Positions 1 through 11,205 of a stretch of DNA of 64,000 nucleotides are shown here, piece after piece. This DNA is from Pithys albifrons albifrons. Its lineage: Eukaryota > Chordata > Aves > Passeriformes > Thamnophilidae. The translations under genes were made by a program, and so were the position numbers. The notes beneath the pieces were generated by a model. It did not search any database and was not told the origin of the DNA. It saw only the letters and a program-made list of their open reading frames with translations. The stretch lies in assembly GCF_047495875.1 (NCBI RefSeq), contig NC_092458.1, positions 104,472,227 through 104,536,226 of the forward strand, given 5' to 3'. How positions within the stretch are numbered: the first letter of the stretch is position 1; the number at the start of each line of letters is the position of its first letter.

Positions 1-159
1 ATGCGCCAATCAATATTAATGCATAGAAAAAAATCTATTTCTTTCTTCACTGTTTAAAATATATAAAGTAAAGATAATTTTAGGAATGACATTAGAGTGG
101 GCTATTAGACACCTAATATTTATAATTAGAACTTGTTGATTTTCCAAGATCACCTACTC

Positions 160-1035
160 CAAGTTCAAGAACAGTCCATCCCTCTGTGCAAGAAGTCAAA
201 CAAAGCTGGCAGGAGACCTTCAGGGATGAACAAGTAGCTCCTCACAAAACTCAAACATGGAAAGAAAGAAAACAATAAGTGGACACAGGAAAAGGTGATC
301 CAGGAAGAATAGAGACGCAATCCAAACATGCAGGGATAGGGCTAGAAGAACTAAAGTCCTTAGTGTGTATGTCACAGACTAATACTGGGACCAATGTTGT
401 TTAACATCTCCATTAATGACCTGCACGAGGCAAGAGTCCACCTTCAGCAGGTTTGCAAAAAACTGCTTGGCAAGCCAGAAGGTCAGATTGCTCTTCATAG
501 GAACCTTGTCAGGCTGGAGAAGTGGGCTGACAGGAATCTCATGAATTTCAGCAAAAGGAAATGCAAAGTCCGCTACCTGGGCTCTTTGTGGACACCAAGC
601 TGACTGTGATCCAGCAGTGAGAAAAAAAGGTCATCAGTTTCCCAAGCTCCATCAGACAGTGTTGCCAGCATGTCAAGGGATGTGATCCTTCCTCTCTACT
701 GAACTCTGGTGAAGCACATCTGTAAAAAGCTGCTGGATCATTAAGGGCTTGGAGTGCATGGTACATGAGGAACACAGAAGACTTAGGGGAAATTTTGTAA
801 TGGGTATAAACACCTGATGGAGGAAATACAGAAAATACACTGAAACATGGAAAAATCCATTTATACATAAGAAAGCATTAACTGTGAGGGTGATAGACCA
901 ATGGAGCATGTTCCTCAAAGATGTTGTGGAGTCTTTCTCCTTGGAGTCTCTCAACTGGAGTGATCTGCTCTGGCTTAGCCTGCTTTGAGGGGGTTCCCTA
1001 GATGGTCTTTCAAAGTACTTTGCCACCTCAGCAGT
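160..1035 (+). mobile_element. CR1 LINE fragment, degenerate, RT region to 3' part
   Basis: This is a decayed CR1 non-LTR retrotransposon copy in sense orientation. Positions 160-370 resemble the stretch between endonuclease and reverse transcriptase. A 69-codon open stretch at 394-603 gives LFNISINDL and, later, KWADRNLMNFSKRKCK, which match the end of the CR1 reverse transcriptase palm and thumb. Positions 600-740 continue with the region after RT. From about 870 to 1035 it jumps to the 3' region ('GTTGTGGAGTCT', 'GGGTTCCCTAGATGGTCTTT'), so an internal segment is missing. Frames are broken throughout and no protein can be made. Family assignment is from remembered CR1 motifs; the edges are approximate. 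Confidence 0.8.
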
Positions 1036-3047
1036 GTTGAGAGAGCAATGCATTTTGCACTTGTAAGAATAAATAATCACTTCAGTTTCTAAAACTTGTC
1101 TGGTCTAATGAGTCTAAGATACATGATAGATGATTTGAAGTTTTATCTACCCTTCATGCTAAAACTTACACTAATGCAGATTTAGATTAATTTTGATAAA
1201 AGTAATTAACTTTCTCTTCGAGTGGGGAAGATCCAGCATCAGTCTCAGTGACAAGACTGGGCATCAGTGCAACTGTACCATGTACTGTGGATGATCCTGC
1301 TGTGCTGGAAAGTGATGCTGAAGGCTCTGTAAGTCCTCCTTTGTGGACTTGTATCTCCCAACATTTCAATGAGTTCAGCACTCTCTCCTCTCATTTTTGT
1401 TGTGCATTCTCCTGAAACAGTGGTGCAATAGTACTAATAACACAAAGCAAACTGCTCTGAGCCAACTGATATTAATTTACTATTATTTTGTTGAATACAT
1501 TGTTTCCAATACCTTGAAATGTATTGAATATTTCTGTTCATCTACTACTTCTTTCAAAAGGCTGCCCTTTACAAAAGGTAAGAGAAAGGGATTAACAAGT
1601 TCTTGGCTTTGTGAACGCTGTCACTGTCAGGATGTTTCTCCTATATTTTAACCACAAGTAGTACTGGGAATAAGAAAGCAGAAAGCTCTAATAAAAGTTT
1701 CAAACTATGCAGATGTATTTACAAGTAGGGCACTTCTGTGATAGTGATGAGCACTGGTAGATTCTCATGTAATGAGCAAGATAGTAAGGTTAGTTTACAT
1801 GTATTTTTTTAAAAAAACAAATACTTTAAAAAGGTGTTAATTTCTCTCCCAATTTTAGTTTACATAAGTTCAAATGAGAAAGCTGCATGACCTCCTTTGT
1901 ATTCACATCAGTTACAAAATGTTCTTGTTTTATATGTTAGGTGCTCATGAACATATAGGCTACAGGTATACACACATCATGCATTTAATACTGGAGACTT
2001 TTAGGAAAGAAAACCCATACAAGCTTTACATTTTGAATTATTGAAGATATACTATCATTGTATGAGCATTTACCAAAGAGAATAATATTGTCTGTAATGT
2101 TAATTGTTTGATTTACTGGTCATTCTGTTCCCTTTGCTTTGAACCATGTAAGTCACTGTAAATTGGCCAGCAAATGCAACCGTGTGGCCACTGTTGTCTT
2201 GCAGAAATTGTTATCTTTGACATCCTGTTTTTTACACCACTCCAAAAGGAAAATAAAAATATCCAGAAATGAGTTAATCTTGAAAAATAGCTGATGAAAC
2301 AAGGAAAGAAAATGGAATGGCATGAATCTATCCTTCAGCTAAAAATAGAACTGAGATACAAGAATGAAACATAAGCAGTTCAATTTTACAACAGCTTCTA
2401 GTTTTATAGATGTGCATGGTCTATTTTTTTTTCCTCTGACTTACTGCTCCATGTGAAAGCTGGACCCCATAGAATAGATTATGTGCCCCACAACATTTAT
2501 AAATAATGAAAAATAACAAGACAAGGAATATTAAGCAGTGTAAAGCAAGTAAAACAATAGAAGCAGAATAACAAAGTTATCAACATTCTTCCTGAACAGT
2601 TATTTCTATGAATTTTGAAGACGTACCTTGGTACACCCCCACTCAGTAACTGGCAGAGACTAATAAAGTAGCTTTTTGAGATTTACTTTTGCTAAATGAT
2701 TTCTTGGACAGAAGAAGAGTGTCAAAATAATAATATTAATAATAATAGAAAATCCCCATATAATATCTCTTTAAACTGAAATCCTGATCATTTTAAGACA
2801 GTTTGAAATATTTCTTTAGTTGACTTTTCATATATTATATGAAAATATATTTCAGAATACTACTTCAAATATTCAATTTATTTAAACAGCAGGTCAAATA
2901 AAAATGTTAATCAAGAGAGGATTGTAATCCCTTCCAAAATCAAAGCTGTAACATAACTCTGAAAGAAAAAAATAGTATTTTACCACCATCCCCCTGAAAA
3001 GCATGTGAAAAATAAATTGCTTGCAGAAATATTAGAGTGAATTCAAG
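1036..3047. other. AT-rich non-coding DNA
   Basis: No convincing gene, exon or repeat seen. The short open stretches here have no recognisable protein motifs and fit chance in AT-rich sequence. Confidence 0.5.
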
Positions 3048-3522
3048 AAAAACATTGACATGCTGGAGCATGTCCAGAGAAGGGCAGCAGAGATGGGGAA
3101 GGTTCTACAGACTAAGTCCTATGAGGAGCAGCTGAGGGAGCTGGGGGTGTTTAGCCTGGAGAAAAGGAGACTCAATTTGGGCCTTATCACTCTCTAAAAC
3201 TACCTGAAAGAAGGTTTGTAGTCACATGGGGGTCAGTCTCTTCTCCCAGGCAGCAAATGACAGGACAGGAGAACAGAGCCTCAAGATGTATCAAGGGAGT
3301 TTCAAGCTGGACATTGGGAAGAATTTCTTCATGGAAAGGATTGTCAAGCATTGGAATGGACTGTCGAGGAGGTGGTGGAGTCACCACTCCTGGAAGCATT
3401 CAAGAAGTGACTGGATGTGGCACTCAGTTCTCTGATTTGCTTGACAAGCTGGTGATCAGTCAGACATTGGACTTGATGATCTTGGATGTCTTTTACAACC
3501 TGAATGATTCTGTGATTTGTTA
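3048..3522 (+). mobile_element. CR1 LINE 3'-end fragment
   Basis: This is a 5'-truncated CR1 copy in sense orientation. It begins in the segment reading 'GAGCATGTCCAGAGAAGGGC', runs through 'GAGGAGCAGCTGAGGGAGCT' and 'AAGAATTTCTTCATGGAAAG', and ends in the 3' tail 'AATGATTCTGTGATTTGT'. The same subfamily recurs at 37.47, 50.96 and 62.2 kb, recognisable by the 'GGTGATCAGTCAGACATTGG' type of 3' end. It has no coding capacity. Confidence 0.88.
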
Positions 3523-6142
3523 GCTTTTAGTGGGAGAACTCTCCTGGACTATGTAAATCAGTTTCTTGTGCTGTTAGCTCCTTCTTTTTCCTTTTAGACA
3601 ACTGTCTCACCTTGAGATCCTCTCAGCACTTAACTCCTCATTCAGATGTTTCTGGTCCATCTAATGTCTCATTTCTCTATCTCATATTCCACTGCCCACT
3701 TTCCCACTGCCTCCCTTTTCAGGCAGCTGTCACACTGACAGTCCAGACCCTTTCTCCTGAGACGTACAGTCAGACTGTCTAGAAGGTACTTTTAGTTCAG
3801 TTTGCATGAAGACTAGGTGTAGTAGGTGGTCAGGCCCAGCACTACAGAATTGTCAATGAGGGTTTAAGACCACTGCAAAAACAAGGACACTATGCACACT
3901 TGTCTCTACTCTAGCATTAGTATACAGCTAGAGACAAGTTTGTCAGTAGAAAGCCATTAGTGTGTGTCCATACTGGCTTTATGTCAGATTAAAGGAGGGA
4001 GTTGTGATGTAGGCTTGATAGGTCACTTGGTAGAGACCAAAAGGACTGAATAGCTACCCAAAGCCAGCAGGGAATCACAGCAACAGGTACAGGATGTCAC
4101 AGATGGATTTATTTCACAAGTCAGCACGTTTGGTGCAAGGTACTCTGCTACATGTTGGTAGTGAACTTCTGAGAAGACCAGAAGGAATCCCACAGTAGCA
4201 ACTTTCTGTTCCAGCTTGCTGAAGTTCAGGGATCTGTATGAAGTGTATTTAACTCCACATAGCTATCATGAAACTTTATGATGATCTCTTGTGACAGGTT
4301 TATTACAACCCATGTCACGAGTGTCACTACTAAGTCCCACTGCCATTAGTATCCTGGTCTCTGATTCCTTACAGCAACATCAGTTGTTCACAAGCCAGGC
4401 TACATTTCCAGAATCCTGGGGAGATTAACCAACATGCTCTGCAAACAAATGTAAGAATTATCCAAATTTTTTGGGGTTGTATAAGCCTGTAGGTTATCTT
4501 CTCTGTCACAGGACCATCAAACATCATTATTATTTCAATATATATTATTTATACCTTGGCATTTGTGCTATGATTTCTATAAATATTATCCAATTTCCTC
4601 TACATGTATTCTTAGTCCCCAGATTTTGAGAGAGTTTATTTTTATTGCCACTCTCTTGGCTGTCCCCCAGTGCTATCTTTTCTTCTAAGGTACACGTGAA
4701 GTCCATGGAGATGATACATGCAGTCTCAAAAATAATCCCATTTACACTTGCCAGGGATACATTCACGTCTTATTCCAGCCCCCTTAGTTGTCAGAACAAG
4801 CAGTCACACCCTTACTTCCTGGTGGATGCAGACCAAGTGAATTACAGGAAAATCACTGATGAGATTCAGATTTCCACAGCTGAAATTCCATGTCTTGATT
4901 TCAGCTCTGGACTGTTCGGTAATTGACAGTCTGGCCAAACTTTTATGTAAAGTAAAACAAGTTTATTTTACTAATATACAAAGATTGTGGAGAAGAAAAA
5001 AAGCACTTGCTTTCTTCTGAGTCAGAGAAAGGGAAAACCCCCCAACAAACCAAGTATATAATCCCTTCTCCTTTAGCTCTTGCTGTAGCTTGGTTTCACT
5101 TTGTTTTCTGTGTTCTCCCCTGCTAGTGGAATAACAAGTCACCTATCTCTAAAGTCAATTCAAACATCTCCCAGGAAATAAGCAGCAGTCTGTTAGATAA
5201 ATTTCAGTCTTTTCTTGCTGAGGAGCATACTGCTCCAAGATGAAGTCTCTCATTATATCCTTTTTTCTTGGACAACTTCTGCTGAATGGAAGTTCAGCCC
5301 TGGGTGTTCCTATAATCTCCAACACTGAAAGTGATTTGATAGCGCATTATCTCTTCTCTCCTGCACTACTTTGCTGCAGTCACAGCTTCAGTCACTTGCT
5401 ATCCTTAGAAAATTCATTCCTATCTGGAAAGAGCCAGGTAGGTTTAACTGTTAATTGACTGCAGAGAGTGTACATTAATTTCTCACTGACAAAAAAGTAA
5501 GGAACATTGCCAACATCTCTGAGTATAAACTAAGGTATATAAATTTTTAATAGTGATAACTTCAGAAAACTTCCTTGGCATAGGTCTTAATATCATGAAC
5601 AAAACAACCTTGAAGGTAATTGTGCTTGGAATACATGACTTCTAAATGTAGATGCAGTAAGAAAGTTTGTTAGGACAGAAATAACAGGTTTTGGTAACCT
5701 GTGATACTTTTTTAAACATTTGCATGAAAGCACAGCTGACAAAGATGTGTATGGTTTTCTGAAGCTGTGCTTTTACTTGTATCCCGGATCATTCTGAGCA
5801 TAAATCAGTTCATGCTATTTCTTTACAATATTACTACAAAAAGATTGGTATCACTTTTCAAGGCATAGTCTCAGGGGCACAAGAAGATATAGAGTATAAA
5901 AAATAGGAATTATCATAATGATATGTTCACTTCAGTGATCATCAAAAGCTGACTCTCTATTTACTACAAAGACAACTCCCATCCAAAGTATCCATAATGA
6001 GCTCGTCTGTTTGCCCCACCAAAAAATGAGATCCGCATACTTCCTTATTTTTCATATATTTATCTCATTTTAAAATAATGAATACATGGGACAAATTATG
6101 TTAATGGCATAAACTAACAGAAAATGACATATTTATTTCAGT
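3523..6142. other. AT-rich non-coding DNA, possible unrecognised old repeats
   Basis: No gene is supported. A 72-codon open stretch at 5240-5458 starts with a hydrophobic, signal-peptide-like run (MKSLIISFFLGQLLLNGSSA). It has no family resemblance, splice context or repeat of the pattern nearby, so it is not called. Positions 4920-5220 contain AATAAA-like signals on the minus strand and could be part of an old LTR, but no ends or TSD could be found. Confidence 0.45.
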
Positions 6143-6444
6143 GAGAGTGTTTTAGTTTGAAACGTAGACAAAATGCCAAGTATTCAACCACACAACAAAG
6201 CTCCCTCCCTGCTGAGAAAAGGGAGAAAAAACTCCAAAACTTATACTTAAAACAGAACTGGTCTATATATTTACACTAAAGAGGGAAAATTAAAAGCAAA
6301 CTACAATATAACACACATCCACAAAAGTTAGAAATCCTCAACCTCCCACTGAAAGCAGATCCCTCCACTGCAGCACCCCAAGACTCTTCCTGAGAAACAC
6401 TCAGCAAGGAAAAGGGAGAAACTGACAATAAAATCTTTACTTCC

Positions 6445-7696
6445 TGTGTGGTTTTAGCTAAACCTCAGATTAGCAGTCTCAGAGAATCTACATAGATTAG
6501 GAAAGACAGGTACCACCTGACTAAGTAACCAAAGAAATATTTCATACCAGATGATGCAAACCTGAGATATGAATACAGGAGTGGGAGGTGTTCTCTCATG
6601 TGCTGGTTTAAAGGTAAACTAGCAGGAGAAATGAACTCAACACAAAAGAGATTATAAATCAGAGTTACAATTTAATAACAATATTACAATAAATACAATG
6701 GCACAAAGAGAAATTGGTTTTAACCCACAAAACCCAGAAGTATGACCCAGCACCCTGGGGTACAAGCCTCACATGGTTCCCCCCAGTCAAAAGTAGAAGG
6801 AAGCGAGAAACCTGTTGGTCCAGGTGATGGTCCCAGTCTGGTCAAGAGTGATGGTCTCCTCCTCTCGAGGTTCGCTTCTCCTCTGGATCCAATGAGTGGT
6901 TCCCCGAGGTCTTTAAACCCCCAGATTATCTACCCTCAGGTTCAGGTGGGAGCACCCAGTCTCTCCCCCAGGGCAGGGAGTTACACAATGGGTCCTCTGA
7001 CTCTGTGAGTCATGGGGTATTTTGAAATCATTGATGGCCCATTAGTAGACATGACCCCTCAGGCTGGTTGTGAAGGTGATAACGACTCCCTGGAGGGGAG
7101 TTATCACAGCTCTTATCTCACAGGCTTCTTTCACACCCAGCTCACAGCCTGAGGAGTCGGGTGGGCTCCGGGCTGCTGCAAATGGTCCATTGTTCTTGGG
7201 AAATGAATAGAGGGGGTAGAATACACAGCTTTGGTCTCCCCCACACAGTGATAAACTGGTCCCACCTGCTGAACTAGGATATCTGAGTTCCATCATGAAC
7301 AAAGTAGAGGCAGGACATGCAGCTGCTGTCTTGCTGTGTGGGCCCTGCTGCTGCTGCCACTACTTGCATTTTGTTTGAATTCAGGGAAGTAGAAACATTT
7401 TGTTGTTATACTTTCTGTTTCTTGCTGGGTGTCTTTTAGGGTGCTTATAGATCTAGAGTGATAGAGTCTGTTTTCAATGGGGAGTAGGGAGTTATTTCTT
7501 GTTATTTCTAACTTGTGTGTGTGTTATATTGTAGTTTCTCTTAATTTTCTCTTTTCTCTATAAATATATATAGTTTAAGCATAAAAATAGTTTGATAGGG
7601 GTTTTTTTTCCTTTCCTCCCTTTGCTCAGAGGGGGGTGGGGAGAAGCTTTGATACTATGTTGGGCAGTTGGCATTTTGCCAGCTCAACTCAAGACA
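6445..7696 (+). mobile_element. Solo LTR X2 (family X), inserted into X1, itself split by LTR Y1
   Basis: An LTR of about 564 bp without its insert, in pieces 6445-6598 and 7287-7696. It starts TGTGTGG and ends AAGACA. A perfect 5-bp TSD, CTTCC, lies at 6440-6444 and 7697-7701. It is the reverse complement of X1 and X3: 'GGCATTTTGCCAGCTCAACT' at its right end mirrors the left end of X3. It therefore jumped into X1 in the opposite orientation. A TATAAATATATA run at about 7560 may be its promoter element. It is broken at 6599 by LTR Y1. Confidence 0.85.
6599..7281 (-). mobile_element. Solo LTR Y1 (family Y), innermost layer of the nested stack
   Basis: A 683-bp LTR reading TGTGCTGGTTTAAAGG at its left end and CTGCTGAACTAGGATA at its right end. 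It is the reverse complement of the family seen intact at 10173-10815. The duplicated target in X2 is TCTCA (6594-6598) / TCTGA (7282-7286), a 5-bp TSD with one mismatch. Joining X2 across this insertion restores the sequence seen in X3. Open stretches inside it (6742-7008, 7042-7302) are chance frames within the LTR. Confidence 0.88.
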
Positions 7697-7913
7697 CTTC
7701 CCAAGATAACACAGGGGTGGGGTGGCAGTGAGGCCTCATTTCAGCAGAACAACAGCAACACATCCTCCTAGGGCTACAACCATGATTAGATAGACCAAGC
7801 ACCTCCTCCTCCATTGTATTTATACTTATGTTGACATCAGCTGGTATGAAATACCTCTTTGATTGCTTAAGTCAGGTGACACCTGTCCCTTCCAATCTAC
7901 GTAACACTATCAG

Positions 7914-7974
7914 GGCCTACTAAACTGAGGCCTACTAAAACTAAGGCCTAACTAAAACTAAGGCCTACGAGGCC
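7914..7974. repeat. Short tandem repeat near an LTR X1 terminus
   Basis: About four imperfect copies of a 13-16 bp unit built on GGCCTACTAAAACTAA lie just inside the right end of LTR X1. In the presumed sense orientation this is the 5' part of U3, a region where LTR families often gain repeats. X2 and X3 carry a single copy, so the expansion is specific to this copy. Confidence 0.75.
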
Positions 7975-7991
7975 AAAACTACCACAGAGAT

Positions 7992-10167
7992 GCTCTACAT
8001 GGAAGGACTAGGCCAGAGTTAACTTAGGTGGATCTGGTGCACAGTTTCAAATGCTTGTTGACATGTTTTGTTTGCTTTGGATATTTATGAAGTTAATGCA
8101 AATAGGTTTCCGAGTTAAGAGTAAGGCATTCTGTCTCAGATGAAAGTTCATAAAAATCTGTGATTTCACAGATTGTTCATAAAACTTAAAGAAGATGACA
8201 GTGAATTTACATCTGTTTTTATCTCTTAATTATGACATTTTTGGCGCAGTAACTATTGTCAGCATCTGTGAAATAGGCAATGATATGGCAGAATATAATG
8301 AGCTGAGAGCATCAAAGTTGCTTTTCTTTTCAGTGGTCAGAATATTCAATCTCTTCAACAGATCTTGTTATGTCCACAGTTTATGGACCAGTAATTATCG
8401 GGACAATGAAGATGTCTTGTCCCCTTGATGAAATCTCAATTACAACTGCTTTTTCTACTCTATCCATATATCCATTCAGAATATACATTTTTCAAAGAAG
8501 GAAAACAAAAAACTTCTGAGCATAAGACACAGTATAGCAATAGATATTAGAGCTTGGATATAAGTTGCTTGCTAATTAGAAAGACTTTACAAACTCTCAT
8601 ACAAAAAAAATAAAAGCAAAAAACTGATGTTTGGGTTGTCTCATTCAAAATGAGGAGAGCAAATAGAATACCTGTGTACTAAATATTAAATAAATACTTT
8701 ATTGGGTGTCACCCTAAGGTAAACATCCTTAGACCCTGCTGTGTCAGGACCCCAAAGTAGCTGCTCTGGCTTCTGCACATCAGCATCAGAAAATGACTTT
8801 GCATCACAAAAGAAAAGAAGGTTCTCCAACTGTTACAGCATGGTGAAGACTTCAACTAATTCTCATAGAAGGGGGATTAGGTCTCCTGTCTCATATCCCA
8901 GACAAATAATATACCATCTATAATGTCATGACAAAGAGTATGACTGGGTAAACAGACAGATTCTGTCTCTGCTTATTTTTAAATCTAGGTCTCTACGAGC
9001 AATAGTATCCTTGCTCTCATAAGTAATTGATTTCAGTACAGGTCAGAAATCCACACTGCATAGCAAGTAATAGATATTGTCAAGTAAATAATGCTGGTGA
9101 GGAATGTAAACACTGGTATTTGCTATTTGACCTTATAAGCTTATAGGGGCAATGAAAAATTGCTGAAAGTTGCATCATTTCTGATTTACCAGCTAGGAAA
9201 AAGAACTGAAACAAAACAAACCAAAAGAATGAATGCAATAAAAATGAAAGAGGATACTTAAAATATTTTATAGTTTATTCCTAAATTGATCTATTGTTTT
9301 CAGTCAGTGGTTGTAAATAAGAAGAAAGAGATTCACAGTGATATTTGATTAGCTTTGGTTTTTTCCCCTCAATGTAATTTTGATTTTGGAGGACAAATTG
9401 ATTTTATTTCATCTTGTTATTACATCTACCTTCAAATTAAAAAATATTTCAGTAGCGAAATCCAAAGTAGAATAATATGATTAGATGATTAAGCAAAAAT
9501 ACAAGACCCTTGTTCCATAATTATAAAAGTAAATTGTAGGAGTATTAGAATAACTATTTCAATATCTCACCCATCAAATTTGTGAAATATGAGTGGTTAG
9601 TATTTTACTGTAAATTTATACAGATACACATTTACATAAGCTGTATAGATGTGTATCTATCATTTACAGGAACATCTTCATTAAGAGAACTCTGAAATTG
9701 AAGTGTTGGAGCACAGATACTCATGGATTGTCAGTTTAGTAACACTGTTAGCATATTTGCCTGCATTTATTCACATAATAAAGTATGGCTTGATGTGTGC
9801 ACACAACTTGTACATCTTCATAGATGAAGGTAGGGTAGGTAAAGCTTTCTACTGATATGGAAAAACAGTTGGGTCTTCCAGACAGGGTAGAGTCATATAC
9901 CAAGACCATAACAATCTTTACCCAGAGGTTGGAGAGGTGCCTTTACCTGCGTGTTGAAAACATTTGCAAATGAGAAATACAATGTAAGGCTACTTTTTAC
10001 AATTTTGGATGCATCACCTTACTAGGTGCTGGAATACTGGACTTTGTAGCTGCCATCTGTTTTGGTGGTGCTACCACACCTTATTACACATACCATAATT
10101 TATTTTTCTTTCTCCCTTATTTAAATTATATTCCAAGAAAAAGAATGTGTAGGAATAAGCAGAGTAT
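7992..10167. other. AT-rich non-coding DNA
   Basis: No gene or identifiable repeat found. Short open frames at 8195-8428 and 8741-8923 have no recognisable domains. Confidence 0.5.
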
Positions 10168-10172
10168 CTTTC

Positions 10173-10815
10173 TGTCCTAGTTCAGCAGGAGGGACCAGCT
10201 AACCCTGTGTGGGGGTGATCAAAGCTGTGTATTCTACCCCCTCTATTCATTCCCCAAGGTCAATGGGCCATTAGCAGCAGCTGCCCAGGGCGCCATTATC
10301 ACCTTCACACCCAGCCTGAGGGGGGGCAGAGCTGCTAATGGGCCATCAACAGCTCAACAGCCCTTGGCTCCCAGAGTTAATCACTCATTGTGTGAGTCCC
10401 CGCCCAGGGGGAGGGACTGAGTGCTCCCTGAGGGTACATAAGGGGTGGGCAAGAAGACTTCAGGAACCTCTCGTCGGAACCTCTCGTTGGATCCAGAGCA
10501 GCAGCAGGACCTCGACAGGAGGAGATCACCGCTCTCGCCCAGACCACAGCCCTTGCCTGCACCAACAGGTTTTTCTTTTCCTTTTGCTTTGGACTTGGGG
10601 GAACCACAGGGGTCTCAGCACAAGGGCAAACAAACCCCCCTTGGGTTTGTGCCCCAGGACACTGAGTTATACTGCTGGGTTTTTGTGAATTGAAAGCAAT
10701 TTCCCTTGTGTGTCAGTGTTGTTATTGTAATATTATTATTAAATTTTAGCTCTGACTTATAATCTCTCTAGTGGTGAGTTCATTTCCCCTGCTGGTTCAC
10801 CTTTAAACCAGCACA
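10173..10815 (+). mobile_element. Solo LTR Y2 (family Y) with perfect TSD
   Basis: A 643-bp LTR from TGTCCTAGTTCAGCAGG to TTTAAACCAGCACA. It is flanked by perfect 5-bp TSDs CTTTC at 10168-10172 and 10816-10820, which sets its edges exactly. A TATA-like TACATAAGG is near 10435, followed by a GC-rich probable R region, and an AT-rich tail with ATTATTATTAAA near 10735 may serve polyadenylation. It has the same family as Y1, in opposite orientation. The 5-bp TSD suggests a class III (ERVL) origin. Open frames at 10338-10693 are incidental. Confidence 0.9.
10463..10488 (+). repeat. 13-bp tandem duplication inside LTR Y2
   Basis: GGAACCTCTCGTC is followed directly by GGAACCTCTCGTT, about 30 bp after the TATA-like box. 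This would place it in the transcribed leader of the LTR. Y1 does not show the clean duplication. Confidence 0.8.
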
Positions 10816-10820
10816 CTTTC

Positions 10821-11200
10821 CAACTTTAAGGGGGAACTAGCATGGCTTTTTACTCCAGAAATTGTTTGTAGTCTACTGGAATACAGAGACACAGGTCAGA
10901 TGGTACAATGGGATGTACTTGGCCCCTGTGCTTCCTCATGAGAAGTCACTTCAGCTATATTTATAAGGCCTCCTGCTATGGTGGGATTTGCAATACTACA
11001 TGTCACACAGAGAACAGTGAAGAGAGGGAGAGCAAACAAAACTAGTCAAGTCACAAAAGATGAAAAAATATCAAGAAAATCCTGCTCTGCAGAACCAGGA
11101 TAGGACCAAGTCATGACCCAAGAAATCTGGCCTACAAAGAATCTTTGGAAAGTCCTTGGCAACTGGGAGAGATTTGAGCTAAAATTTTCCATTCCTGTTG
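10821..11200. other. Non-coding spacer between LTRs Y2 and X3
   Basis: About 380 bp of ordinary AT-rich sequence with no recognisable feature. Confidence 0.5.
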
Positions 11201-11205
11201 CATAG

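Larger units (their letters stand above)
6148..7986 (-). mobile_element. Solo LTR X1 (ERVL-like family X), outermost layer of a nested stack
   Basis: Two separated pieces, 6148-6444 and 7702-7986, form one LTR of about 582 bp when the nested insert is skipped. It begins TGTTTTAG and ends ACCACA. The flanking sequences GAGAG (6143-6147) and GAGAT (7987-7991) are an imperfect 5-bp TSD. The two pieces align with both halves of LTR X3 at 11206-12600 ('AAATTAAAAGCAAACTACA' on the left, 'CAGCTGGTATGAAATA' on the right), which proves continuity. The split is caused by LTR X2 at 6445-7696. No internal retroviral sequence is present, so this is a recombined solo LTR. The absolute orientation is tentative; it is opposite to X2. 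Confidence 0.82.

Noticed and set aside
3898..3939. Inverted repeat with 11-bp arms
   Set aside because: Near chance expectation for the window and with no neighbouring feature to give it meaning.
5240..5458. 72-codon open frame with a signal-peptide-like start
   Set aside because: No family resemblance, no splice context and no supporting neighbours; consistent with a chance open frame.
9622..9658. Inverted repeat with 10-bp arms (AGATACACAT)
   Set aside because: AT-rich, short arms; expected by chance.
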